Made by a program: the position numbers and the translations under genes. A stretch of 56,691 nt of DNA from CAZCJU01 sp964562175 (lineage in GTDB: Bacteria > Bacillota > Clostridia > Oscillospirales > CAG-272): assembly GCA_964562175.1 (NCBI GenBank), contig CAZLRV010000013.1:1-56691 (forward strand), written 5' to 3'. Positions within the stretch are counted from its first letter, which is position 1; each line of letters opens with the position of its first letter. The notes under the pieces are model-generated. The model was not told the origin of the DNA. It saw only the letters and a program-made list of their open reading frames with translations, and did not search any database. Positions 1 through 6,466 of this stretch are shown here, in pieces.

Positions 1-4
1 TTGC

Positions 5-375
5 TCATACAAAAATCACTTCCGTATTCACAATTTCAGTTGCTCGGTTACGGATGCTATTTATTTTTCGTACCCATTTCATAGGCAAAGTTGCTTTCAA
101 TTTTCCGTAACATTCTCTTTCTCGGCAAGTGATTTTACCGTCTGCTCAAACAATTTTTCTGCTTGAATTTCGATGTCTGCAAGGTAATTATTAAGAGTTC
201 CGGCAGTCATCAAATTATAATATCTGACCTTGTGAAGCTCTTTGAGGTACTGTCTGTGTTGCTCACCCCATACACTGATTTCATAATTGCTATCGTTTGA
301 CAATGTAACACAAGGTAGTTTGTAATCTCCTCGCATTTCGTACTGTACACCTTGTTGTTCAAATAATGTTGTCAT
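5..375 (-). pseudogene. TnpV family transposon-encoded protein, frameshifted near its C-terminus
   Basis: The first reading frame (375 down to 97) gives 92 residues beginning MTTLFEQQGVQYEMRGDY, with the YLKELHKVRYYNLMTAGTLNNYL core of TnpV proteins, small accessory proteins of clostridial transposons whose function is not known. It stops just after ENVTEN. A one-base change of frame at about 95-105 restores a continuation containing MKWVRKINSIRNRATEIV and a natural stop at 5-7, which matches the usual TnpV tail (about 120 residues). A strong AGGAGG ribosome site precedes the ATG. Either the gene is decaying or there is a single-base sequence error. It is the only trace of a mobile element here, and no transposase or integrase is in view. 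Confidence 0.75.
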
Positions 376-599
376 AATGAACCTCCTTGATTTTGATGTG
401 TTTAATTATAAATCAAGTTGAATCAAAAGACGAATGTGCGAATTTTATTGCAAAAGAAAAAGGCTCTGACCTTCTAAGTAAAAGCCTAAATTCTTCCCTT
501 TGCAATGCCACAGATGTATAAGTTTTCTATACTGCCTTATCAATCCGTAGCAAAGCTCCGTGGTGTTTTTGTTGTATGCCGTAATGAGTAAGGCACGGG

Positions 600-804
600 T
601 AAAGCCGCCCTTGACAGTCTCAGCCGACGGATATATTCCGATACGGTCAGCTCTGTATTTTCCCGAAACAGCCGATAAGAATATCACGGTGAAAACAGGG
701 ACACATCGGAAAGCTCCGACAGCCCGATCTTTTTCCTCCAAATGCGCCTCAATGTAATCCTGCATCTGTCGTACCGCCAAGATCTGTTCCTTCACACTGT
801 TCAC
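600..804 (-). pseudogene. AraC-family regulator, N-terminal DNA-binding fragment, broken
   Basis: From GTG at 804 the frame reads VRQMQDYIEAHLEEK, typical of the start of an AraC-type helix-turn-helix domain. One extra base at about 729 then shifts the frame. In the shifted frame the family pattern continues as IGLSELSDVSLFSP, then TGA at 684-686 where relatives carry Trp, then YSYRLFRENTELTVSEYI and RRLRLSRAAL. After about 600 the similarity is lost, so the second helix-turn-helix and any effector domain are missing. An open frame does continue to 445, but it is out of frame with the recognisable protein and is not credible. Two independent lesions make this a genuine pseudogene rather than a sequencing slip. 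Confidence 0.7.
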
Positions 805-972
805 CTCCTTGCGATTGCAAGATGATTATACTGCTTTTCAGAAAGAATCTCTCGACCTTTTTTGCTATTTTATTTCAGCGGTACAACTTTCGGATACTAA
901 TTTCGCATTGTCCGGTGCCCATCTGCTTGTTCACCATACCTGCTCCGATCGTTTTCAATTTTTCTTTCTCAT
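805..972. other. Short gap with no supportable gene
   Basis: On the minus strand, just downstream of the hydrolase stop, a short open stretch reads IGAGMVNKQMGTGQCEISIR and then ends in a stop. It has protein-like composition and could be the tail of a lost gene, but I cannot name it. No terminator or RNA gene is visible. Confidence 0.3.
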
Positions 973-1734
973 TTATGTGCGGCTGTTCTTCGTCCTTTCA
1001 CATGGACGCTTCCGTTTTGATCCGGTATGATAAGCCCGGCAGGCATCGCAATTTCCGTGCCGTTCACACTTCGTTTTCTTACAGGGGCAATTAACTTTCC
1101 CTGCCGGAGTACCGACAGTTTTCCCTGTGTTTTCACAATTCATCAGCCACGTATCTAAATATTTCATTTGCTCCGCTGTGTGAAACCAATGCTCGCCGTT
1201 TCCCATCACGGTCAGGGATGCTCTGTGGTCATTGGCAAAGGTGGTCACGGTTGCTCGATCGGTCAAATTATCCTGTCCGCCATAGAGAATTTCGGTAGGT
1301 ACAGCCCACTGAATCGGGTGATTGCGAACCCAACAAAGATATTCCCACGACAGCGTTTCACCAAAGGCGGTTTCGATCGTACCCTTTTCACAAAGCTCAT
1401 CCTCGCTTACATTTGCCCAATTCATCATGTTGCCGATCAGTTTTTCCATATTGACGATAGGGGAAATGAAATACGCTTTTTCTATTTTCTCCTGCGGCAA
1501 AGCACACATGGAGAAATATGCGCCGATACTGTTGGCAATCAAAATCACATGGCTGTATCCCTCTGCAAGTGCTTCAACAGCCGCTGGAAATTCCGCTTTT
1601 GCCTCCCACGGTGTTTCTGCTTTGTAGTCAAGTCCCACTACATCGCAATAGGGGAAACGGGGGGTATAATGCTCGGCTTCCTCAGCCATGCCGCCCTTGC
1701 CGTGTATGTATAAAACCAAAGTGTTGTTCTTCAT
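973..1734 (-). CDS. Alpha/beta hydrolase with a cysteine-rich C-terminal tail
   Basis: A 253-residue cytosolic protein. The N-terminal beta strand and oxyanion region are LVLYIHGKGG. The nucleophile elbow is IANSIGAYFS, so the usual G-x-S-x-G is A-N-S-I-G with the serine kept. The acid lies in YGGQDNLT and the histidine in GNGEHWFHT, so a full Ser-Asp-His triad is present. The last ~45 residues form a separate tail, CPCKKTKCERHGNCDACRAYH, a cysteine/histidine pattern often found appended to small clostridial proteins and likely to bind metal. The gene starts one base after the upstream membrane-protein stop and is last in the TetR-led operon. The substrate is unknown; family members are mostly esterases or acyl hydrolases. 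Confidence 0.8.
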   Translation of the reverse strand: MKNNTLVLYIHGKGGMAEEAEHYTPRFPYCDVVGLDYKAETPWEAKAEFPAAVEALAEGYSHVILIANSIGAYFSMCALPQEKIEKAYFISPIVNMEKLIGNMMNWANVSEDELCEKGTIETAFGETLSWEYLCWVRNHPIQWAVPTEILYGGQDNLTDRATVTTFANDHRASLTVMGNGEHWFHTAEQMKYLDTWLMNCENTGKTVGTPAGKVNCPCKKTKCERHGNCDACRAYHTGSKRKRPCERTKNSRT

Positions 1735-1735
1735 C

Positions 1736-1915
1736 TCATTTGTTCCTCATCCTGAAAATACTCTGATACAGCAGAGACAGAGCGTTACAACCCAGTGCCA
1801 CCGGCAGTGTCCATGTCTTTTCGTAGCCAAATATGGCAAGACATAAGAAGATCAGCCCGGCAACCCCAAGGGCGGTGAACACAATCATAAGTAGCTTGTG
1901 CCATGAATTCTTCAT
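1736..1915 (-). CDS. Small two-helix membrane protein
   Basis: A 59-residue protein starting MKNSWHKLLMIVFTALG. I chose this start because AGGAGG lies directly upstream of the ATG at 1915; a longer in-frame reading to 2092 has no ribosome site, is highly basic and overlaps the TetR gene. Two hydrophobic segments (about residues 8-29 and 35-51) suggest two membrane helices with a short polar loop. It sits between the regulator and the hydrolase in one operon. No family recognised. Confidence 0.6.
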   Translation of the reverse strand: MKNSWHKLLMIVFTALGVAGLIFLCLAIFGYEKTWTLPVALGCNALSLLYQSIFRMRNK

Positions 1916-1967
1916 TTTTTTCCTCCTACGCAAAAATTGACGATAAGTCCCGTTTTCACATTTTCGC

Positions 1968-2045
1968 TTATACAAAACCACATCTGGGACAGATCTCTTT
2001 CGACGGATATTCCGTGCAGTTTGCACTGCAGATAGATTCGTCCAT
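1968..2045 (-). CDS. Possible 25-residue four-cysteine peptide
   Basis: ATG at 2045 opens a 25-codon frame, MDESICSANCTEYPSKEICP followed by RCGFV and a stop. The C-x3-C and C-x2-C pairs look like a tiny zinc ribbon or knuckle. It fits the gap between the TetR stop (2070) and the next ribosome site. The ribosome site is weak (purine-rich AGAGAG), so translation could depend on coupling to the TetR gene. Its size means it could be chance; the cysteine spacing is the main argument. Confidence 0.3.
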   Translation of the reverse strand: MDESICSANCTEYPSKEICPRCGFV

Positions 2046-2069
2046 TGCTTTTTCTCTCTGCTTCGACTT

Positions 2070-2681
2070 TTATAAGTTTTCTCCGCTTTCAAAACGATAT
2101 TTGTCGTCTGCCGTATCGGATCTCAAAAGCATCATCATGGCGGTAAAATCCCGAGTCAGCATTTTTGATATTTCCTCTTTTGTGAAATTGCCCATTCCCG
2201 TGGCACATAGGGTAGCAATTCCGTAAGTATAGATCCAAACGTGTTCAAACAATGCTTTCGCATTCTCACCGGACAGGTTATAGTCTGTTTGAATCCTGCT
2301 CAGACATTCATCGGCAACGCCGCCGAGATGTGCATAAATATCGGCAAAGGATCTCACATCGCCGTTTTTTGACATGAACACAAGCCGATAAAGATTCGGT
2401 TCTTCTTTAGCAAACAGAATCATCTGCATACCGACCTGCTTGAATATCGGAATATCGATATCGGTCTTGTGTGCATATTCTTCAAATCGCTTCATGGCGG
2501 CGGTCTTGACTTCGTCGGTGACCTCCTGCATGGAGCTAAAGACTGTGAATATCGGTGTTGCAGAGGTGTTCAGTGCATTTCCAAGGGATTTGGCTGTCAA
2601 TGAACCCTCTCCGCACTGCGATACAATGCCGAGTGCGGCGGTAACGATCTCTTCTTTTGTAAATTTCGGTTTTGGCGGCAT
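2070..2681 (-). CDS. TetR/AcrR family transcriptional regulator
   Basis: About 203 residues. The N-terminal helix-turn-helix spans FTKEEIVTAALGIVSQCGEG to LNTSATPIFTVFSSMQEV, followed by an all-helical ligand-binding domain, as in TetR repressors. I place the start at 2681 because GAGGG lies five bases upstream of that ATG; the ATG at 2693 has no ribosome site. It is first in an operon ending in an alpha/beta hydrolase. The promoter is a perfect consensus and is followed directly by a repeated 10-bp sequence, so autorepression relieved by a small molecule is the likely mode of control. The ligand is unknown. Confidence 0.85.
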   Translation of the reverse strand: MPPKPKFTKEEIVTAALGIVSQCGEGSLTAKSLGNALNTSATPIFTVFSSMQEVTDEVKTAAMKRFEEYAHKTDIDIPIFKQVGMQMILFAKEEPNLYRLVFMSKNGDVRSFADIYAHLGGVADECLSRIQTDYNLSGENAKALFEHVWIYTYGIATLCATGMGNFTKEEISKMLTRDFTAMMMLLRSDTADDKYRFESGENL

Positions 2682-2706
2682 AGTAGCCCTCATTCGTAAA
2701 ACAATT

Positions 2707-2730
2707 ATTCTAAAACGCTCATTCTAAAAC
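2707..2730 (-). promoter_or_regulatory. Candidate TetR operator (tandem repeat)
   Basis: The 10-mer ATTCTAAAAC (plus strand) occurs twice, at 2707-2716 and 2721-2730, 14 bp apart. The repeats lie just downstream of the predicted transcription start, a position where a bound repressor would block initiation or clearance. Assignment to the adjacent TetR protein is inference. Confidence 0.5.
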
Positions 2731-2739
2731 GGAGATTTT

Positions 2740-2768
2740 ATTATACACATTTTATCCGGTAATGTCAA
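2740..2768 (-). promoter_or_regulatory. Consensus sigma-A promoter of the TetR operon
   Basis: On the minus strand the -35 is TTGACA (2763-2768), then a 17-bp spacer, then TATAAT (2740-2745), with a TG two bases upstream of the -10. All twelve core bases match consensus. Such a strong promoter normally needs a repressor, which fits the downstream operator-like repeats. Confidence 0.8.
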
Positions 2769-3224
2769 GAGGTTTCAAAGAAAATTTGCATTTTACAAGT
2801 CGTATCTCAACGACCTTTGAGCCGAGCATACCTGCACCGTCGGAGACGACCTCTTCACACTTTTCAATAATCTGCTTGAAACTGTTTCATGTGAAGAAAG
2901 ATCTACACAGCCCGCAGATGACTGTCAGCTTGACAAAATGACCGTGATGATGTCGGAAATGCCGGGCATCAAGGCAGAATCAAAGGCACTCGCATATTAT
3001 TCTGCCAATGATCGGCAGGAAAACGGTTGCGCACCGAGGACAACGATATCGACAACTTATTCACCGTAGGATTTATAGAACAACATACCGCAAGGACATC
3101 CGATGCCACCACATCAAAATCTCACAGAAACGGAAATACCGAGGCAGAACAATGCCTCGGTACTCCCGCCGCCTATTTCTCCGCTTAGAATACAGAGAGA
3201 AAAGCCGTATCTTTTATTGTAAAT
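2769..3224. other. Region without an intact gene
   Basis: About 450 bp between the TetR promoter and the aldo/keto reductase. The longest protein-like stretch on the plus strand (about 2835-3070) reads through sequences such as DDLFTLFNNLLETVSCEE and KALAYYSANDRQENG, but it has in-frame stops at both ends and no start with a ribosome site. It looks like eroded coding DNA of unknown origin. A 10-bp-stem hairpin lies at 3137-3162. Confidence 0.4.
3137..3162. repeat. 10-bp inverted repeat (hairpin)
   Basis: TACCGAGGCA pairs perfectly with TGCCTCGGTA across a 6-base loop. It lacks a T-run on either side, so intrinsic termination would be weak. It lies 60 bp beyond the stop codon of the minus-strand aldo/keto reductase and may still stabilise that transcript end. 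Confidence 0.45.
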
Positions 3225-4112
3225 TCACCATTTTTTGCTTTCTTTTGTGCAATCGCTGTTCTTTTTTCTTTCCTCTACCATTTTTACGAACCATTCCACC
3301 ATAGTCGGGTCTGTGTGAGAAAAGAACGAGGATGTGGCTTTGTCGAGCGTTGCGATAAGTGCCATATCGAATTCCGAAAGCGAAAAATCAAATATATCGA
3401 AGTTTTCTTTCATACGTTCTATATGCGTCGATTTGGGAATTGCAACGATACCCCTCTGTAAATGCCAACGCAGAATGACCTGAGCCACGCTCTTATTGTA
3501 TTTCTCGCCGATACCGACAAGCTCGGGAATGAAGAACATATCGCCTCTGCCCTCGCCGAACGGTGCCCATGCCTCAAGTTGAATGCCGTACTTGTCATGC
3601 CATTTTTTGCTCTGTATCTGTTGATTGTGCGGGTGTATCTCTATCTGAGAAACCATGGGCTTTATACGTGAAAACGAAGCGATATCGACCATACGATCGG
3701 GGTAGAAGTTAGATATACCGATAGCACGCAAAAGCCCCTGCTCGTACAGCTCTTCCAAGGCACGGTAAGCACCGTATACATCCGAAAAGGGCTGATGAAG
3801 CAGAACAAGGTCAAGATAGTCAACTCGCAGCTTTTCCATAGACCGAAGCACCGAGGCTCTTGTCTGCTCGTAGCCGTAATTTTCTATCCATACCTTTGTG
3901 GTGATAAAAAGCTCATTTCTGGCAATTCCGCTCTTCGAAATTGCCGCTCCTACCTGTTCTTCGTTGAAATAAGATTGAGCTGTATCAATGGAACGATAAC
4001 CGACTTGGAGTGCATCGGTGACACAGCGCTCACATTCACCCTGCGGTATTTGATACACACCGTAGCCGAGTATCGGCATTTTAACGCCGTTTGATAAAGT
4101 TACATATTCCAT
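3225..4112 (-). CDS. Aldo/keto reductase
   Basis: A 295-residue NADPH-dependent oxidoreductase of the (beta/alpha)8 type, the usual length for the family. The catalytic tetrad is intact: Asp43 and Tyr48 in SIDTAQSYFNE, Lys73 in ITTKVW, and His106 in LVLLHQPFS. The cofactor-binding end is visible in AIPKSTHIERMKENFDIFDF. The protein is cytosolic and reduces aldehydes or ketones of unknown identity. AGGAGG precedes the ATG. The gene is transcribed divergently from a MerR regulator, and the shared promoter has the MerR-type 19-bp spacer, so induction by a MerR activator is likely. Confidence 0.93.
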   Translation of the reverse strand: MEYVTLSNGVKMPILGYGVYQIPQGECERCVTDALQVGYRSIDTAQSYFNEEQVGAAISKSGIARNELFITTKVWIENYGYEQTRASVLRSMEKLRVDYLDLVLLHQPFSDVYGAYRALEELYEQGLLRAIGISNFYPDRMVDIASFSRIKPMVSQIEIHPHNQQIQSKKWHDKYGIQLEAWAPFGEGRGDMFFIPELVGIGEKYNKSVAQVILRWHLQRGIVAIPKSTHIERMKENFDIFDFSLSEFDMALIATLDKATSSFFSHTDPTMVEWFVKMVEERKKNSDCTKESKKW

Positions 4113-4165
4113 ATTTTTGCCTCCTTGACCTTTAGAAAATAATGGTATATAATAAGCTTAAGCCC

Positions 4166-4196
4166 ATTATACAGCTTAAAGTTGACTTTAAGTCAA
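4166..4196 (-). promoter_or_regulatory. MerR-type promoter and operator for the aldo/keto reductase
   Basis: On the minus strand, TTGACT (4191-4196) and TATAAT (4166-4171) are separated by 19 bp rather than 17, the hallmark of promoters that MerR-family activators untwist. A perfect inverted repeat, CTTAAAG-TTGA-CTTTAAG (4175-4192), fills the spacer, exactly where a MerR dimer binds. The same site could also repress the divergent merR gene. Confidence 0.8.
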
Positions 4197-4236
4197 GGAC
4201 TTATAATAAAAGTTTACAATTTTTCGGAGGTACAAA

Positions 4237-4683
4237 ATGCCATATACGATCGGTGGGGCGGCAAAACGCATGGGGCTTGCCCCCTCTACACTAAGATATT
4301 ACGATAAGGAGGGCTTGCTACCGTTTGTAGAACGTTCGGCGGGCGGTATAAGAGTATTTAAGGACTCGGATTTTGAGTGGCTTGCACTCATCGAATGCTT
4401 GAAAAAGACCGGAATGAGTCTGTCGGATATAAAGCATTTCGTTGAAATGGCAATGTGCGGCGATGAAACGATAGAAGAACGACTTGAACTTATAACCAAG
4501 CAAAAGAAAGCCGTTCAAGCTCGGCTCAAAGAGCTTTCATCAATACTGAATATACTTGAATATAAAGAATGGTACTATAAAACGGCAAAAAAGGACAAAA
4601 CGACGGAGTACGTGCGAAATATGACATCCGAGCAGATTCCCCGAGAGTACGCAGAGGCACGTAAAGTACTCGGAAAAGAATAA
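4237..4683 (+). CDS. MerR family transcriptional regulator
   Basis: 148 residues. The N-terminal winged helix-turn-helix is YTIGGAAKRMGLAPSTLRYY followed by DKEGLLPFVERSAGGIRVF, the standard MerR pattern. A long coiled-coil helix (about residues 78-118) for dimerisation follows, then a short effector tail with no metal-binding cysteine cluster. It therefore belongs to the small-molecule or stress-sensing branch often paired with aldo/keto reductases. CGGAGG precedes the ATG. It very probably activates the divergent reductase gene through the spacer operator at 4175-4192. Confidence 0.92.
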   Translation: MPYTIGGAAKRMGLAPSTLRYYDKEGLLPFVERSAGGIRVFKDSDFEWLALIECLKKTGMSLSDIKHFVEMAMCGDETIEERLELITKQKKAVQARLKELSSILNILEYKEWYYKTAKKDKTTEYVRNMTSEQIPREYAEARKVLGKE

Positions 4684-4688
4684 TAAAC

Positions 4689-4724
4689 ACGGCGGCGGAA
4701 AGCATATTGGCTTTCCGCCGCCGT
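4689..4724 (+). terminator. GC-rich hairpin downstream of merR
   Basis: A perfect 15-bp stem (4689-4703 with 4710-4724) with loop ATATTG begins six bases after the merR stop codon. No T-run follows, but a second small hairpin (TCGGAT/ATCCGA, 4724-4738) does. It probably ends or stabilises the merR mRNA. Confidence 0.6.
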
Positions 4725-4803
4725 CGGATTATATCCGAACATGAATATATCAATATAATTGAATAAATATAATAAAGGAAACAGAAAATGTTGTATAATA
4801 TGT

Positions 4804-4836
4804 AAGATCGCTCACTTGTGTGGGCGGTCTTTTTTT
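4804..4836 (+). terminator. Intrinsic terminator upstream of the polymerase gene
   Basis: AAGATCGCTCAC pairs with GTGGGCGGTCTT (two G-U pairs) across loop TTGT and is followed by seven T's. A TATAAT at 4793-4798 precedes it closely, so any transcript made from there would be very short. It mainly insulates the SOS promoter from merR read-through. Confidence 0.7.
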
Positions 4837-4849
4837 GTTTGTCGAGGGC

Positions 4850-4922
4850 GAACAAATGTGCAAAAAAGTGTGTTATGGGTATTGACATGGAAGAACAAAT
4901 GTGCTATAATGAACGTATGTTC
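4850..4922 (+). promoter_or_regulatory. Three LexA (SOS) boxes
   Basis: The Gram-positive LexA consensus is GAAC-RNRY-GTTC. GAACGTATGTTC at 4911-4922 matches perfectly and lies just downstream of the -10. GAACAAATGTGC occurs twice, at 4850-4861 and 4893-4904, with one mismatch each; the second copy fills the promoter spacer. Three sites around one promoter imply tight repression by LexA and induction on DNA damage. Confidence 0.85.
4882..4910 (+). promoter_or_regulatory. Consensus sigma-A promoter of the SOS polymerase operon
   Basis: TTGACA (4882-4887), 17-bp spacer and TATAAT (4905-4910), all consensus. It is interleaved with LexA boxes, so it should be silent until LexA is cleaved. Confidence 0.85.
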
Positions 4923-4945
4923 AAACAGATGTTTCGGAGGGCGAG

Positions 4946-6172
4946 ATGGAGCGCACTATTTTACACGTCGATCTCAATAATTTTTACGCCTCGGTCGAGT
5001 GTTTGCTTGACCCGTCGCTGCGTGAAAAGGCGGTAGCGGTTTGCGGAGACGCACAGGCACGTCACGGTATAGTTTTGGCAAAGAATATGCGGGCAAAAAA
5101 CAGCGGTGTGAAAACGGGGTACACGATAGCGGACGCTATGCGAGCTTGTCCGGAGCTTGTTTGTGTCGGGGCTAATATTGAGCAATATTTGAAATTTTCG
5201 TCGCTTGCAAAAAATATATATTACAGCTATACCGACAGAGTGGAGAGCTACGGTATTGACGAGTGCTGGCTCGATATTACCGGTGAAAAGGACGGGCGAG
5301 GTGTTGCCGATGAGATACGCAAACGTGTCAAGCGTGAGCTTGGAATAACCGTATCTGTCGGTGTATCGTATAATAAAATTTTTGCAAAGCTGGGCAGTGA
5401 TTACAAAAAACCCGATGCGACTACCGAGATACGTGTTGACAATTACAAGTCGCTTTTGTGGTCGCTCCCCGTTTCGGATATGCTTTTTGTCGGCTCAAGC
5501 ACCGAAAAAAAGCTGAGGATGTACGGCATAAACACGATAGGCGAGCTTGCTTGCGCAGATGAAAGACTCATTTCCAATTTACTCGGCAAAAACGGCAGAC
5601 TTCTTATGCTCTTTGCAAACGGCGAGGACAGATCCCGTGTCTGCTCGGGCGAAGATGAGGCGATAATAAAAAGCGTGGGCAACAGCACCACGCCGCCGAG
5701 GGATATAGTGAGCGATTCGGATGCGGCATCTGTCATACTCACGCTTTCAAAAAGCGTTGCACGCCGTTTAAGAGAAGCTGAGCTAAAATGCTTTACAGTA
5801 CAGCTTGAGCTGCGAAGTACCTCACTTCATACCGTATCGCGCCGGGTTACGCTCGATCATCCGACATATTTATACGATACGATATTCAAAGCGGCGTATG
5901 ATCTGTTTTTGCAAAATCACATAAAAAACGTACCTATTCGCTCACTTGGGGTACGAGGCTGCAATCTCGTGGTGTCGCACAGTCTTCAAATATCGGCGTT
6001 TGACGATACGGAGGGGGAGGGGAAGCGTGAGAGGCTTGAGCGTACCGTTGACAGCATATGCACGCGTTTCGGCTCGGCGGCAATGGTGAACGGTATAATG
6101 CTTGAAAAACGAGAGCTGACCTATGGGGCGTTGAACGGCACGCCCGTGCATCCGGAGCCGTTTTACAAATAA
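4946..6172 (+). CDS. dinB: Y-family DNA polymerase (DinB/Pol IV-like)
   Basis: 408 residues, a translesion polymerase that copies damaged template. Palm motif 1 is HVDLNNFYASVE (Asp9). The catalytic pair Asp105-Glu106 is in YGIDECWLDI. The fingers motif GVSYNKIFAKLGSDYKKPD follows, then helix-hairpin-helix DNA contact, and the little-finger domain from about residue 240 on. The tail ends in HPEPFYK, and I see no obvious clamp-binding QLxLF at the end. CGGAGG precedes the ATG. Transcription starts from an SOS promoter with three LexA boxes. A conserved-looking small ORF follows within 20 bp and is probably co-transcribed. Confidence 0.95.
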   Translation: MERTILHVDLNNFYASVECLLDPSLREKAVAVCGDAQARHGIVLAKNMRAKNSGVKTGYTIADAMRACPELVCVGANIEQYLKFSSLAKNIYYSYTDRVESYGIDECWLDITGEKDGRGVADEIRKRVKRELGITVSVGVSYNKIFAKLGSDYKKPDATTEIRVDNYKSLLWSLPVSDMLFVGSSTEKKLRMYGINTIGELACADERLISNLLGKNGRLLMLFANGEDRSRVCSGEDEAIIKSVGNSTTPPRDIVSDSDAASVILTLSKSVARRLREAELKCFTVQLELRSTSLHTVSRRVTLDHPTYLYDTIFKAAYDLFLQNHIKNVPIRSLGVRGCNLVVSHSLQISAFDDTEGEGKRERLERTVDSICTRFGSAAMVNGIMLEKRELTYGALNGTPVHPEPFYK

Positions 6173-6190
6173 TGATTGGAGAAAAACAAA

Positions 6191-6466
6191 ATGGAAAACC
6201 AAAACAATGTAAAAAGATACGTCGGGGTAGTGGCTTACTTTTTCAGAGACGGAACAATAAAGCCCACCGCCATAGATCTGGGTGACGGTAGGCTTTACAA
6301 GATAAAACGAATTACCGAAACGGTAAGGGCGGCAAGCTTGAAATCGGGCGGTGTCGGTATGCGCTACCGTTGCTCGGTAGGCGGAATAGAGGTCTATCTC
6401 TATTATGAGGATCCGTGCTGGTTCTGCGAGGATTATTCCTCGACCTCAAAGCTTACGATATCGTAA
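6191..6466 (+). CDS. Small protein downstream of the SOS polymerase
   Basis: About 91 residues starting MENQNNVKRYVGVVAYFFRD. I chose 6191 because TTGGAG lies about ten bases upstream; the TTG at 6176 overlaps that site. The protein looks all-beta and cytosolic. I recall similar ORFs of about 90 residues beside dinB genes in Clostridia, with YVGVVAYF at the start and YLYYEDPCWF near the end, but no function is established to my knowledge. It shares the SOS promoter. The 3' end overlaps the convergent gene by 34 bp. A role assisting or restraining the polymerase is only suggested by position. Confidence 0.75.
   Translation: MENQNNVKRYVGVVAYFFRDGTIKPTAIDLGDGRLYKIKRITETVRAASLKSGGVGMRYRCSVGGIEVYLYYEDPCWFCEDYSSTSKLTIS

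Noticed and set aside
445..600. Open frame continuing the AraC fragment to a 119-residue protein
   Set aside because: It leaves the frame of the recognisable domain after residue 25; the family continues in another frame, so the longer product is an artefact.
1736..2092. 118-residue form of the small membrane protein
   Set aside because: The extension overlaps the TetR gene, has no ribosome site and is merely basic; AGGAGG lies directly before the internal ATG at 1915.
1..2800. Intact transposon or integrative element at the left edge
   Set aside because: Only a broken TnpV and an AraC fragment remain; no transposase, integrase, relaxase or terminal repeats were found.
4182..4207. Plus-strand promoter for merR using TTGACT and TATAAT
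   Set aside because: The spacer is only 14 bp; the same bases make a proper 19-bp-spacer promoter on the other strand.
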